A stretch of 64,000 nt of DNA from Candidozyma auris. Its lineage: Eukaryota > Ascomycota > Pichiomycetes > Serinales > Metschnikowiaceae. The DNA lies in contig NC_072813.1 in NCBI RefSeq assembly GCF_003013715.1, forward strand, positions 1 to 64,000. Direction: 5' to 3'. Under the pieces are notes generated by a model that was given only the letters and a program-made list of their open reading frames with translations, searched no databases and was not told the origin of the DNA. Shown here one piece after another: positions 1 to 9,980 of the stretch. Each line of letters starts with the position of its first letter. Position 1 is the stretch's first letter. The position numbers and the translations under genes were made by a program.

Positions 1-369
1 TAAGAAACCCAGACACCACCTAAGAAACCCAGACACCACCTAAGAAAACCCAGACACCACCTAAGAAACCCAGACACCACCTAAGAAAACCCAGACACCA
101 CCTAAGAAACCCAGACACCACCTAAGAAACCCAGACACCACCTAAGAAACCCAGACACCACCTAAGAAACCCAGACACCACCTAAGAAAACCCAGACACC
201 ACCTAAGAAAACCCAGACACCACCTAAGAAACCCAGACACCACCTAAGAAACCCAGACACCACCTAAGAAACCCAGACACCACCTAAGAAAACCCAGACA
301 CCACCTAAGAAAACCCAGACACCACCTAAGAAACCCAGACACCGCCTAAGAAAAAACCCAGACACCACC
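1..369. repeat. Telomeric repeat array (left chromosome end)
   Basis: Eighteen head-to-tail copies of a unit reading TAAGAAACCCAGACACCACC. Eleven are 20 bp, six are 21 bp (an extra A in the A run), and the innermost (347-369) is 23 bp. One copy near 344 has A to G. The C-rich strand runs inward, as expected at a left telomere, so the G-rich strand would be GGTGGTGTCTGGGTTTCTTA. The array ends at 369, where the next unit breaks off as TAAAAAAACTGGG. Long complex telomere units are typical of Candida-type yeasts. The window very probably starts inside the terminal array. Confidence 0.93.
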
Positions 370-1037
370 TAAAAAAACTGGGAGAGACAGTACATGCGGG
401 TAATTGAATGATGTCTACTTTCCTTCCAGGACTCTACGCTTCAGGTAATCCATATACACAAATTAGGCTGAGACAGGTTAGTCATCCAAGATCTCAGGCA
501 AATGCCGCCAGAGTCAGCTGCTGAACGCTACACAAATACGCAATTGCAAGATCCTCAAATGAAATGTAATCTTCATTCTTTTTGAAATACTAGTCATCGT
601 ATCAGAATAGATGCGTCACAACAAGAGCTGTTTGAACTCGTATCCAATTTTTCGTATTCGCCCTTACAGCATAGGATTCGACCAATAATGATGCCAGCTT
701 CAAATTTTGTAGATATCCGTGCGTACACTTCCAAATGGGATGTGGCTTGAAATGTGATGAAATTACTAACAGAATGTTGACTTTCGAATTATTAATGACC
801 TGATACGTCTTGAAAGACCCACGTAAATACATACTCGATAAGGGTGTTTTCTTCGAAACTTAAATCTATTAGATTATTGAATGAAAGCATATACCTTTTG
901 AAGGATATGAAATGTTATATTTTTTTTGATGAGACAACGCCTCGGGCAACATAAACGAATTGGTTGCTTCTTCATGCGAGTCTAATGATTAAAATGAATT
1001 AAGTTTGAGTCTTGGAGTAGCAATTCTCACAGCAAGA
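370..1037. other. Subtelomeric DNA without a supported gene
   Basis: This AT-rich stretch lies between the telomere and the 3' end of the zinc transporter gene. A 76-codon ATG-initiated ORF on the minus strand (602-832) is present but has no recognisable family, signal peptide or promoter, so it is not called. No transposon ends or tRNA boxes were seen. Confidence 0.5.
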
Positions 1038-2640
1038 CTATGCCCATTTACCGATGAAACTCATCAAGATCATACCAGCAACCAAGCCAAAGAGGCCGAT
1101 GGCCACCTTGAGCCAGGAGGCACGAACAAGGCTACCATGGAGCCAGTCATGAGACAACATCTCAATGAGACCAACCCACAAGAGAATACCAGCAGAGAAG
1201 GAGTCCAAGGTTCCCAAGGCAATGATGGTGCTTGGGTCATTACCATTGAATTTTTGCAACACACCAGTACCGATGGCCATACCAAGAGGAGTAGTGATGG
1301 CAAATATCAAACCCATCAAAATCTTAATCCATATGTTGACCTTCTGCAACTCAGCGATTCTGGTACCCAAAGCAACACCCTCAAAAGCTTGGTGGAAGAT
1401 GATAACGATAAATAATGTGATGAAAGCACCGTCCTTGTCAGGGGTGACAACTAAAGTGATACCAATAAGAACGGAATGGAAAACAATACCAGCTTCCAAA
1501 AGAGACACGGCAGTCTTATCCTGTTTGGCAGCAATGTCAAGGTCATGGTGGTCGTGGCTAGTGTGCTCGTGACCATTGTTTTCACGAGCAACTTTCTCAT
1601 CTTCCGACGATCTGCCCTCCTCTTCAGAGCTAACTTGGGCACCTGCAGCACTCTTGAGTTTCTCGACTCTGCTGTTCAAGATTCTCGACATCAAGTACTC
1701 AATGAGGAAACCGATGAAAAGGCCCGCCATGGTGATAGATGTGGCAGTGGACTCGTATTTCAAAGTGATACACGAGTTGTTCCACATCAACATGGCGTGG
1801 GTCATCAAATGAACAAGAGCGGTGGAAAGAATAACACCAGTACCAAACTGCTTGAACAAAGTGACAATGACACCATCCATGTGGCTGTTGAAGAATCTGT
1901 GGACGAAGAAGGGGAGAAACACACCAATGCAGTCGGTGGCAAGAATGGCGAAAAGAAGACCGATTCTCAATGGGATCTTGTATTCGGCCTCGTTACGGTC
2001 ACAAGACTGAGCCTGAGCACCAAACGTGTCACTTCCTCCCTTGGGAATACAGTGAGGAACACCAGCGTGGTAGTGGCAGTCCATTTCCGGGTTGTCCACG
2101 TCGGCAGGGTCGTGAGAACCCACATCTTCCTCGTTAACAAATTGAACTTCCAGTCCAGCCTCATCCAAACAAAATGTTTCGGTACCGTGGTTGTGGCAGC
2201 CGGTGAAGCTCTCAGGAGCGGCAGTTCCCGATGGAGCAGGCGTGATCTGACCTTCGTTGCCATTTCCATCAATGCAGAAAAGATTAGAGCCGTGGTTATG
2301 GCAGCCCGTGACAGCGGTGGTCTGAGCAGCCACAGAGCTGGAGCTGGCGGTGGCACTGGTGATTGACGCAGAAGCGCTACCAGAAGTCGCCTGGGCAGTC
2401 TCAACCACAAACTGAGCCTCGTTTTGACCGTTTAAACAGAAAGTCTCTGAACCGTGAAGATGACATCCAGTGTACGAGCTAGGCGCATCGGCCGTCTGAG
2501 AAGGCGCTGAGTGACATATCCCTCGTTCCCATCTTCATCGATACAGAACTGCGTAGCTCCGTGGTAGTGGCAGCCGGTGATGTCGGCGGCAGAAACAGCT
2601 GCCAAAAGCGACGCCAAAGTGTACAGGACTTCCACTGCAT
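1038..2640 (-). CDS. ZIP-family zinc transporter with Cys/His-repeat ectodomain, frameshifted
   Basis: A plasma-membrane zinc importer of the ZRT/ZIP family. The membrane part shows the paired family signatures: HSVLIGITL in one helix and HQAFEGVALGTRIAEL in the next, with a His-rich cytosolic loop (GHEHTSHDHHD) before them and the C-terminal end FIGKWA. The N-terminal ectodomain has four TGCHxHG...FC repeats and a fifth variant, CHYHAGVPHC, resembling the zinc-chelating motifs of the Aspergillus fumigatus ZrfC N-terminus. The reading frame is broken twice. Near 2510, one base is missing between GYVT and the downstream APSQTADAPSSYTG. A second base is missing just after the ATG at 2638-2640, which precedes the signal peptide (VLYTLASLLAAVSA). 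No in-frame ATG lies further upstream. Adding two bases gives a whole number of codons, about 534 residues. Recent inactivation and assembly error are both possible. It is divergent from the related GPI relic at 3391. Confidence 0.85.
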
Positions 2641-3390
2641 CGTTGAAGGAGTCTTGAAGAGAAAAAGTGGGAGTCGATGGGGAAGTGAAAAAAATTGCAA
2701 CCAATTCGATGCTCCTTTAGGGTGTCCCATCATAACCATGCCAAGACTTTTTGCAACCACAGCGGTGTTTTTTGACTCAGGAAAGAAGACTTTGCAAGAC
2801 CGAAGACAATATGACAACATTTGCCGCACAAGGACAGAGGGGATTTGCAGAGGTACCTTGTATAGTGGTTGCGGAGAAAAAGAGAGAGGTATCTTTTGAG
2901 ATGACCTCTTTTGAAGAAGAACTAGCAAGTATTCAAGTGCATGAATATGCAGAAGGATCTGAGATCTAACGTGTCGGTTTCTTTGCAGAAGTGGCACGGC
3001 TAAAAAAAAAGGTAGGGGACTGCGAGGAAAGATTTGAACGAGTGCCTGCATACAGGCACGTGCGAATACCCACCCATATAGAACCATGCATCGTGATGCG
3101 TCAATTCGTCTCGCCTAGGCATAAAACCAGTCAAAAATGCTCTTTCCACTATGCACCAGCATGGCCGTACGACATGGAATCGAGGTACCGTGGTGGTCAT
3201 AATTGTTCGCTTGGGAAAAAGCCATTGTACCGTCGTAATGTGGGATTAGCCACTGGGCGGCCCCATGCCCAATTGGGCAAATGCCTCAAGGCTGCCGTTT
3301 CGACTTAAATACCACGCTAAGGGTGCATTTTTTTTCAAAAATTTTCTTTTCACAAACTTTCAACTTACCGCAAGCAACCCCCCACTCGCT
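2641..3390. promoter_or_regulatory. Divergent promoter between zinc transporter and GPI-protein relic
   Basis: A 750 bp shared upstream region with no supported gene. It holds one exact copy of the recurrent decamer (TTTTGCAACC, 2749-2758), about 110 bp from the transporter ATG, a near copy at about 2693, and a perfect 14-bp palindrome TGCCCAATTGGGCA (3266-3279). A CT-rich leader precedes the transporter ATG. TTAAATA near 3305 may act as the TATA element for the rightward gene. I looked for a full Zap1-type element (ACCTTNAAGGT) and did not find one. Confidence 0.5.
3266..3279. promoter_or_regulatory. 14-bp perfect palindrome TGCCCAATTGGGCA
   Basis: This perfect inverted repeat lies 112 bp upstream of the ATG at 3391, a plausible position for a dimeric regulator upstream of the GPI relic. 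The regulator is unknown. Confidence 0.4.
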
Positions 3391-4058
3391 ATGTTGTTCA
3401 AGTCTGCCTTGCTCTTCTCGGGTCTTTCTGTCGCTGCCTCCATCACAGGCTGCCACTTCACGGTGCCACTCAATTCTGTATCGATGAGAGGAAATGAAGG
3501 TTACGTGACTCCAGGTCCAACTGCCACTGCCAATGCTCCTTCCACTTACACTGGTTGCCATCTTCATGGCAGCAACGTTCTGCATGAACGGTCAGGAGAA
3601 GCTGAGTTCGTCAAGGAGGATGGCGGCCACGGTAGCCATGGTGGCCACGACCACGGCCTGGCCACCACCACTGCTTCTGGCGCCTCGGCGTCTGCTTCTA
3701 CGACCACGACCACGACCACGACCATGACCACGACCATGGCTCTGAGAGCCACGACGGCCACTCCCACGCTGCTAGCAATTCTGCCGGTTCTGCTTCTTCC
3801 TCAGCTCCTGTTACAACCTCTGGCTCTGCTTCAGCCTCAGGATCTGCTTCAGCTTCCGGCTCAGGTTCCGCTACAACCTCTGGCTCTGCCTCTAACTCAG
3901 CTTCGAGCTCAGCTTCGAGTTCAGCTTCGGGCTCAGCTTCTGGTTCAGCTTCCGGTTCAGCCTCGGTTTCCACTCGTACTGCCTCCAACGACGCTGTCAC
4001 TGCTGGCGCCTACGGTGCTGCTGCTGGTGCTGCTCTTCTCGTCGCCGGTCTTTTCTAG
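3391..4058 (+). pseudogene. Broken GPI-anchored protein with the zinc transporter's Cys/His repeats
   Basis: It begins MLFKSALLFSGLSVAAS, a clear signal peptide, followed by two repeats matching the first two of the neighbouring zinc transporter (GCHF...FCIDE...GNEGYVT and TGCHLHGS...TFCMNGQ). Next come a His/Asp tract encoded by GACCAC repeats, a long Ser/Gly/Ala/Thr-rich stalk, and a hydrophobic GPI-type tail ending AGLF with a stop at 4056-4058. The frame is lost at five places: near 3459 (1 base), 3487 (2), 3573 (2), 3596 (1) and 3700 (1). All are net losses, and restoring seven bases gives 225 codons. No in-frame nonsense codon is needed to explain the break. The intact form would be a wall- or membrane-anchored metal-binding protein. 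Recent decay or uncorrected read errors in duplicated sequence are both possible. Confidence 0.75.
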
Positions 4059-5113
4059 ACGTGCTAGGTGCGTGTCCCTGCTCACACTTGAGCGACGAGC
4101 TTATTCGTTCTAGTTTTCCTGCCATTTATAAAACTGTTGTAATTCACAAAATTCACATCTTCTTCACGTCTAAAGCCATTTGCGCAATGCCTGTAATTAC
4201 TTTACCTTCCTGGGCAACCCTCCTGTTCGTGTAATTGGTTGGTGAGATTTGCAACGCAGCCCTGGGGCATGCGGCGCACCGCCGTGCGTCACGATGCGCT
4301 CAGCATTTCACCAGCTACCAAGCTTTTTTTGCAACCAACATCACTGACATCTGCCCAATTAAATGTGCTTGATTGCGAATCACACCAAAAAGCTGCTATT
4401 GAAGATAAATCGCCTACTTTAGCCCCAAAAAATCGTCGATTAACAATGGGTTGTCCACATTGCGAATAGGAGGCCACCCAATCCCCACACTACCCTCACA
4501 AGGCCCACAGAGCCCCGACCACATTGCTACCGTTTCACCTTGTGAGATGTCAGAGCAAGGCGTAGCAGGGCGTAGCAAGACATAGCAAGGCGTAGCAACA
4601 GCCTGGCCTTGGCCTTAAGTGACCTCGAGCTGTGCCGACACTTCATTTGGTGATGGTTATTTTTGTGTCATGGAAGTTTTTGTGGGGCTTAGACGACGAG
4701 CCCACTACCCTTTGATCGAGTCGTTTTCTTTAGAAGATGTCAAAGATGTCAGAGACAGCCAGTGGGATTTCTGGACTTCCATATTCTCGTAGCAACCAAG
4801 TCAACTCCACAATGCCTTGTCGGCTTTCCGGCGCGATGGGGCTCCCGAGCCCATGTAGTATCACCCCGAAAAGGGTACAAATTCCGCTCTCGGTGGCTTC
4901 TTGATGGAGTCCCCAACGGCTGCCTAAAAAAAGATCACCGCCCCTGAAGACCATTCGAGGTCAGCTTTAGTGAGTACCTGGGCGTTGCGAGCCTCCTCAA
5001 AAAAACGTATTGTCAGACACACAACCATGGGCACCACTCCCCCACCGATCCCCTCACACGATGATATATAACGGGGCCAGTGAAAGTTAAAGTACGAGTC
5101 AAGTATCTACAAG
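4059..5113. other. Gene-free interval, promoter of the wall-protein gene
   Basis: No gene was seen. It contains an exact recurrent decamer (TTTTGCAACC, 4327-4336), a four-copy 10-bp tandem repeat (4557-4596), and a TATATA box (5065-5070) 44 bp before the ATG of the next gene. Confidence 0.5.
4557..4596. repeat. 10-bp tandem repeat, four copies (AAGGCGTAGC)
   Basis: The copies are AAGGCGTAGC, AGGGCGTAGC, AAGACATAGC and AAGGCGTAGC. It lies about 520 bp upstream of the wall-protein gene. No function is evident. Confidence 0.75.
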
Positions 5114-5722
5114 ATGTTGCCCTTCACAATTCTTCTTGCCTTGGCTGCACCAGCAATTGCTCAAACAACCACTTACGCCTACTCTGACGATGGAAGAGAG
5201 TACACTGTGACTCTCACCGGCGACAAGATCAGCGACATTGCAACCACAGTGACCACTCTTAGCGACGACGGCAGCACTCGTGAGAGAACTTTCCTCACTT
5301 ACACTGGCCAAGGTCAACGTCCAACAGGCGACGCTGGACCCAATGGCCCCGACGAGAGCGATAGCAGCGATGAGGACGATTTGGACGACGATGCCGAGGA
5401 CTTGTTCTCTTCAGATGACGACGGTGTAATCGTTGGGCTCGATAATGAGCAGGAGAACCAGCCCGGCAACACAGGCTCGGGCACGGGCTCTCAGACTGTA
5501 GCAAGACAAACAACCATGTCAGGTACTGGATCGGCTGCTGCTACTTCAAACAGCGCTTCTGCACCAGCCTCGGGAACAAAATCAGGCTCCCAATCAGCTT
5601 CTGGCTCGGGGTCGAAAACCTCTGGGGTGGCTACACAGTCCGAGACTTCGGGTAATGAAGGTGTGGCTGCACGCTACGATATCGGCGCCCTTTTGCTTGG
5701 TGCCGCCATGGCCCTTTTGTAA
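5114..5722 (+). CDS. Small secreted GPI-type cell-wall protein
   Basis: A 202-residue protein with a signal peptide (residues 1-16, cleavage after AIA), a short N-terminal domain (about 17-70), a very acidic segment (about 77-105, rich in Asp/Glu/Ser), a Ser/Gly/Thr/Ala-rich region (about 115-185), and a hydrophobic tail ending GALLLGAAMALL, as expected of a GPI signal. The ATG has a TATA box (TATATA at 5065) and an A-rich leader, so the start is secure. It lacks the Cys/His repeats of the neighbouring relic, but the stalk and tail are of similar style. I do not recognise a named family. The likely role is a structural or surface protein of the wall. Confidence 0.8.
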   Translation: MLPFTILLALAAPAIAQTTTYAYSDDGREYTVTLTGDKISDIATTVTTLSDDGSTRERTFLTYTGQGQRPTGDAGPNGPDESDSSDEDDLDDDAEDLFSSDDDGVIVGLDNEQENQPGNTGSGTGSQTVARQTTMSGTGSAAATSNSASAPASGTKSGSQSASGSGSKTSGVATQSETSGNEGVAARYDIGALLLGAAMALL

Positions 5723-5904
5723 GTATATAGTAAAGTGTTTTTGTTCACAATTTCCACATCCTTTATAATGCGCCCTCTTACCCCAGAGGCCCTAGATTTT
5801 TCCATCACGTCAGCGACCTCCATGGGCCCGACGTTGTGCAGGAGGCGTGCAGTGCTCTCCATACTTAACCCTTCAACCTCTTTTTTCATCAATCACTCTT
5901 AATC

Positions 5905-6717
5905 ATGACCGATATGGAAACGTTCTACAAGGAGGGCCTCAAAGAAGTCGAGCCGAAGCTCATTGGTCCGGAGAATTTCTCTCTTTGGAAGAATAACTTG
6001 TTCATGGAGATCCACTACGAGCACCCATATGTGTGGAAGTTAGTCAACGAGGGCGACGAGGCAGTGAAGAAGGAGGTAAAAGACTTCGAAAAGGTGAAAA
6101 AGGAGGCAGACGAGATCCTTGACGCCAGAGTCAAGAGCGGTGTTGACGAGTCCCTCAAGGACGCGGAGCCTTTCAAAAACACCAGGATCACCACAGACAA
6201 CTTTTCGAAGGAGATCGACTCGAGGTTCAGCGATGCTTCGCCCGAGAACAGAGCCAAGGCGTTGATCTACTGGTTTTCAGCCATGACAGGAAAAACAAGA
6301 AAGGTGCAAGACAAGAGCCAGGACATGATGCTGAAGTTTGTGTTGCTTGTGGATGACTACGAGGAGCTTCTTTTGGAAGTGTACTTCCACTATGAGATCC
6401 CGTTTGATGTTTTCGTAAAAATGCTTACTGATGGGCAAAAGTTTCATGAAAAGAACAAAGACCCATCCTGGATTGCGCAGGAGTTGGTAATTGAATATGA
6501 AAAGACAAACACCTTGAAACAGAGGTCCACGCCTATCAAAGCAGCTCGCTGGGTGGCTCCTTCCACTGCCTACGGTAAACCTGGAGAGCCAATTGACTAC
6601 ATGTCTCATAGTAGAGTCCATTTCGAGGAGAATGCCGTGGATAAGTTGGGCGACTACGAGCCTAACCCAGAAAGAACCTTCAGGTTGAAGTTTGACGACA
6701 GCGGAGTCGAGAAGTAA
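5905..6717 (+). CDS. Uncharacterised protein, possibly gag-derived
   Basis: A 270-residue soluble, charged protein without signal peptide or membrane segment. Residues 19-45 read LIGPENFSLWKNNLF...YVWKLVNE, which matches the style of the N-terminal signature of Ty1/copia Gag proteins (LxGxNFxxWKxxL followed by a tryptophan helix). No zinc knuckle, protease, integrase or reverse transcriptase follows, and I see no flanking LTRs. If the resemblance is real, this is a single-gene remnant or a domesticated gag. The frame is intact over 270 codons while neighbouring genes are broken, which suggests it is maintained. The middle and C-terminal parts are unknown to me. Confidence 0.6.
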   Translation: MTDMETFYKEGLKEVEPKLIGPENFSLWKNNLFMEIHYEHPYVWKLVNEGDEAVKKEVKDFEKVKKEADEILDARVKSGVDESLKDAEPFKNTRITTDNFSKEIDSRFSDASPENRAKALIYWFSAMTGKTRKVQDKSQDMMLKFVLLVDDYEELLLEVYFHYEIPFDVFVKMLTDGQKFHEKNKDPSWIAQELVIEYEKTNTLKQRSTPIKAARWVAPSTAYGKPGEPIDYMSHSRVHFEENAVDKLGDYEPNPERTFRLKFDDSGVEK

Positions 6718-7264
6718 GTGCAACTCAAAGACAAAACGATGCTGGGCCCCTATAGAAAAACCCTAGAGTGCCTCTTTTCTTGATGCTTTGATAAGAAGCG
6801 CATGAAGGGTCCTTTAGTGTGCGAGCGGCTGCGCATTCCACTCGGGTACATTATCACAAAACAATGTGCCTATATTGAAACTCTCGAAACGAGGGTTAAG
6901 GGCTTCCACTTTGGGTAATATTTCTTACTTGTGCGTCTCGGCTATCGTTTTAGAGGTTACAGGAGCACTTCGTGCTTGTAAATATTTATTGGCAACCTTC
7001 AACGCAAAGTTCACACTGAAAGCTGCGTCTTTTCAAGTTAGATCGTTAGTAATCTACAATCAATCATCTGAAGAGTTCCTGAGCTTGTTAATTTGTTTCG
7101 TGTAGGCGAATACAAAGCTTATTAATGGACGACGATAAATTGTAGCAAGCTCTCGGCTCCTAAACATTTATAGTCTCGTAGGTTACTCTGGGATGCAATA
7201 TTTCACAAAATTGTCCGGCCAGCAGACTTGACGTAATAAAACAATTGCGTTATCGAAACAATCA
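6718..7264. other. Intergenic, nothing recognised
   Basis: This 547 bp stretch lies between two convergent genes. A 79-codon ORF (6866-7105) has no protein-like features. No LTR or tRNA was seen. Confidence 0.45.
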
Positions 7265-8610
7265 CTAATAGCTGATACTGAGGATCTCCCCGTTTCTGTC
7301 GTGCGGGCCTCTCATTCTAAGATAGGGGTCTAAGAAAACGTAATTCTGCGCTCTGGCCTTTGAGAGCCTAACTTTCTCGTCGAGGTACGCCTTCGACTCC
7401 TCCGGGGTAGTTGCCTCAATCCATTTGATGGTATTCTCAATGTATTTGATGGTCAAATCGTCTCTCTGTCTCAAAAGATTCCCTAGCAAAGCGTCGGGCT
7501 CTTTCTTCTTGCAGTTGAACTCTGTGGGTTCGATATACGTGGGGATGTGTTTGTCCTTTCCACCCAAAGACTTGGGGATGTACTTTGACTCAATGTACTT
7601 GCGCAATTCCTCGTATGTGTGGGTGAAGATGAGTTTTCTCGCAAATGGGGTGCCATCCACTTGACGATGATGTTCCACATGACACTAAAAATCTTGGGGG
7701 CCTTGTGGATGTAAACTTTCTCCACGCAGTCGGGATATATGCGCTGGAAAAGCTTCACCACCATCTTCACGGCGTGGAAGTCGGCGTTCTTCAACGTGAA
7801 GCCCGTCAAGTCGAAAAGCACATGCGCCTGGTCGACGCCGCGTTTGAACTCTTGCATGGCGAGGAACGACCACTCAAAGTGCATGATGATGAGCTTCTCG
7901 TAGTCAGCGTCCGGGCAGTTCAGTCGAAAATGTTCCTTGGCCCGAACCACGATCAATGGGCACCCGCTTCTGGAGTTCCCACGCACGTACACCTCGTTTC
8001 GACGGAAGGCCTCGATCAACTTGGGGCTCTTTCCCTCAAAGTACGGGCCAGCGTCACCTTCAAACACAATGTCAGTGACAGGGTACTTGTTAATCCTGAA
8101 GTCCAACACCTCGGCCACCCACTTGAGGGTGACTTTGCGATCGTTGTTGGCCAAGCGGATGATTCGAAGCAAAAAGTTGTCTGGGCTGCAATTTTTCAAC
8201 GCGCTCCACAAGCTGCGGTGGAGGTCCTCTGGGATGTAGCGGGACAACGCAGGATGCTCTTCCTGATGGTACAAGGAGAAGGCACCGCTGGAGGCGTCGT
8301 CCATGGAGCCAGTTTCAAGCGAGTAATACACGCTCTTAATATTTGTGTTGGACGATTGAAACGCAAACGAGGAGCCGCCCGAGCTGAGCAGAAGCGAGTC
8401 CTTCAGAATCGACAGCACCGACTCGGCGCGTCTGCCGCCAGGAATGCCCGGGGCCAGGTTGACGAGCAGCTTCCCCAGCTCGAGGTCGTCCAACTTGAGC
8501 GAAAGCTCGTAGCCAAAGAACTTGAGGAGGATCCCCCACGTCTGCTTGAGCACGATTTCCTGCTGCGGGTCCATCGACCACACACGGCCCTGCTGGATAC
8601 GAACGGTCAT
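7265..8610 (-). CDS. CSR1: CSR1-like Sec14 (CRAL-TRIO) lipid-transfer protein, one frameshift
   Basis: A phosphatidylinositol-transfer-type Sec14 homologue. The N-terminal CRAL-TRIO-N part (about residues 1-200) is followed by the lipid-binding domain: CPLIVVRAKEHF, ILFDLTGFTLKNADFHAVK, the IYPDCVEKVYIHKAPKIFSVMWNIIVKW segment, then FARKLIFTHTYEELRKYI and YIPKSLGGKD. The tail NYVFLDPYLRMRG...NGEI resembles the S. cerevisiae Csr1 C-terminus (NYSKLDPYIRSRS...NGSL). The frame is lost once, near 7650, between NIIVKW and DGTPFARK, by a net loss of one base. With that base the gene has 449 codons. The start ATG at 8608-8610 is the natural one. The break is either an assembly error in a short G run or a recent loss. 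Csr1-type proteins act in lipid homeostasis and Golgi/endosome traffic. Confidence 0.8.
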
Positions 8611-9980
8611 GGGAGGGTGGGAGGAAGGAAGTAGTTAGCGCAAACCCTGAGTGGATGGAGCACCCTCAGGGAGTCTTATAGCGGCCAATGCAAGGGAGCT
8701 GTTGTCAGGCATGGAGGGAAAAAAAAAAGGCTGCCTGCGGGCAGGCTGCGAGTCATTAGGCCCAGGGTACAGTGCACTGGGGCAGGCCAGGAGCGAAAAC
8801 CAGGCAGGAGCGACAATAGCCAGACAGAGCGATAGAGACAGGCAGTAAAGGTGCAATGTAGGATGCAATGAAGGCCCAAAGTCGGTTAGTCTCAAAAGCG
8901 AAGGCAATTGAGCAAGGGAGATCTTTTTTTTTCTCATCGTGAATGGGCCCTGGAAGTTTGCAGCCGGGCGAGGGGTTGCAGAGACTCTGGGAAGGCAGCG
9001 TCGATAAGGTTTGGCTCTGGTAGCTCAGTGTGCGCGAGTCTACTGCCTTTGTTCTTCTCTGTGGGCCAGCGTGAGGCAGCCCTGTGCCGCTCGGCAGAGG
9101 TGGTCCAGCAGGCCCCGCAAAAAGAGTACACAAAGAAAAAGATACGAGACGCAGCAGGTGTCTAACGGGACAATTTGTGGGATTGTCTTCTTTGTGGAAA
9201 CCTCAGATAGAAATCTCCACTTGATGATCGGATCACTCACGGTTTTGATGTCCTTCTCACTTGTGCTTTGTACACCTCGGGCCACTGGCTGCCGCTTCTG
9301 CCTGTTTAGGCAATGCCTCAGTTCGCTGCCTCCTGCTCGGCGCGCGGCATGTGAAGGCCTCTGTCACAGACTATAGTGAGAGGGCTCTCGTTGACAGCGT
9401 TGAAAGACCTCTCTCTGGGGACCAGCCTGTGGGCAAAGCCGTGATTGGCTCAAACTGGCTCACATATCTTGCCCGAGCCACCGCTGAATAGCCAATTTGA
9501 CATCTCCACCCGTCGTCCTTGTTGTCTAGATTTCTTCAATTAGGCGCCGGTGCGTCGAGGATCGAATCAAGCAGGGGTATGGAAGATGAACCAGCCATGG
9601 TCTCATGTGAAAGTATCGCAGCGGCGTGTGGCGTGTGTTGATTTATGTAGCCAGTTGCAACCGTCGATCTGGATAAGCTATTCGCACACGGTGCGTTTGA
9701 ACTTGTCCGTGGGGCAAGTTTCACCTGGGCGACAACTTTCGGTGATTGCTCGAATGTCCAACTTCCGTCCACAACCGTCATTTAGTTGCCGTCGCTTCAG
9801 TGGATTAACTTCGAAAACAAAGGTAGGCGAGGCTTTTGAACATTGTGTTCATACGTCGAGCTCGGCTGCGCTTGCAAAAATGGTACCCTTTTTGCCTTGC
9901 ATGTCTTGTGCCTTCGTGATCTACTTTATTACTATGTACTCTCGACCCTCCCCCATTGACGCCTATTTGTAGATTTCTCT
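8611..9980. other. Gene-free GC-rich interval upstream of CSR1-like gene
   Basis: No gene is supported in 1.37 kb between the CSR1-like start and the ferric reductase stop. The DNA is GC-rich with many CAG/GCAGG-type words. A near copy of the recurrent motif (GTTTGCAGCC) lies at about 8956 and another (TTGCAACCG) at about 9655. A tRNA A-box-like string near 9018 has no matching B box. Confidence 0.45.

Noticed and set aside
1..369. CRISPR-like array.
   Set aside because: Units are contiguous without unique spacers and this is a eukaryotic telomere.
1476..2366. 296-codon ORF on the plus strand over the zinc transporter.
   Set aside because: It is an antisense shadow of a recognised gene, with no protein features of its own.
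2432..2704. Separate 90-residue ORF upstream of the zinc transporter.
   Set aside because: It starts with TTG, and its repeat continues in another frame into the transporter, so it is the 5' part of that gene.
9010..9060. tRNA-like A box (GGTAGCTCAGT) at about 9018.
   Set aside because: No B box at a proper distance and no cloverleaf.
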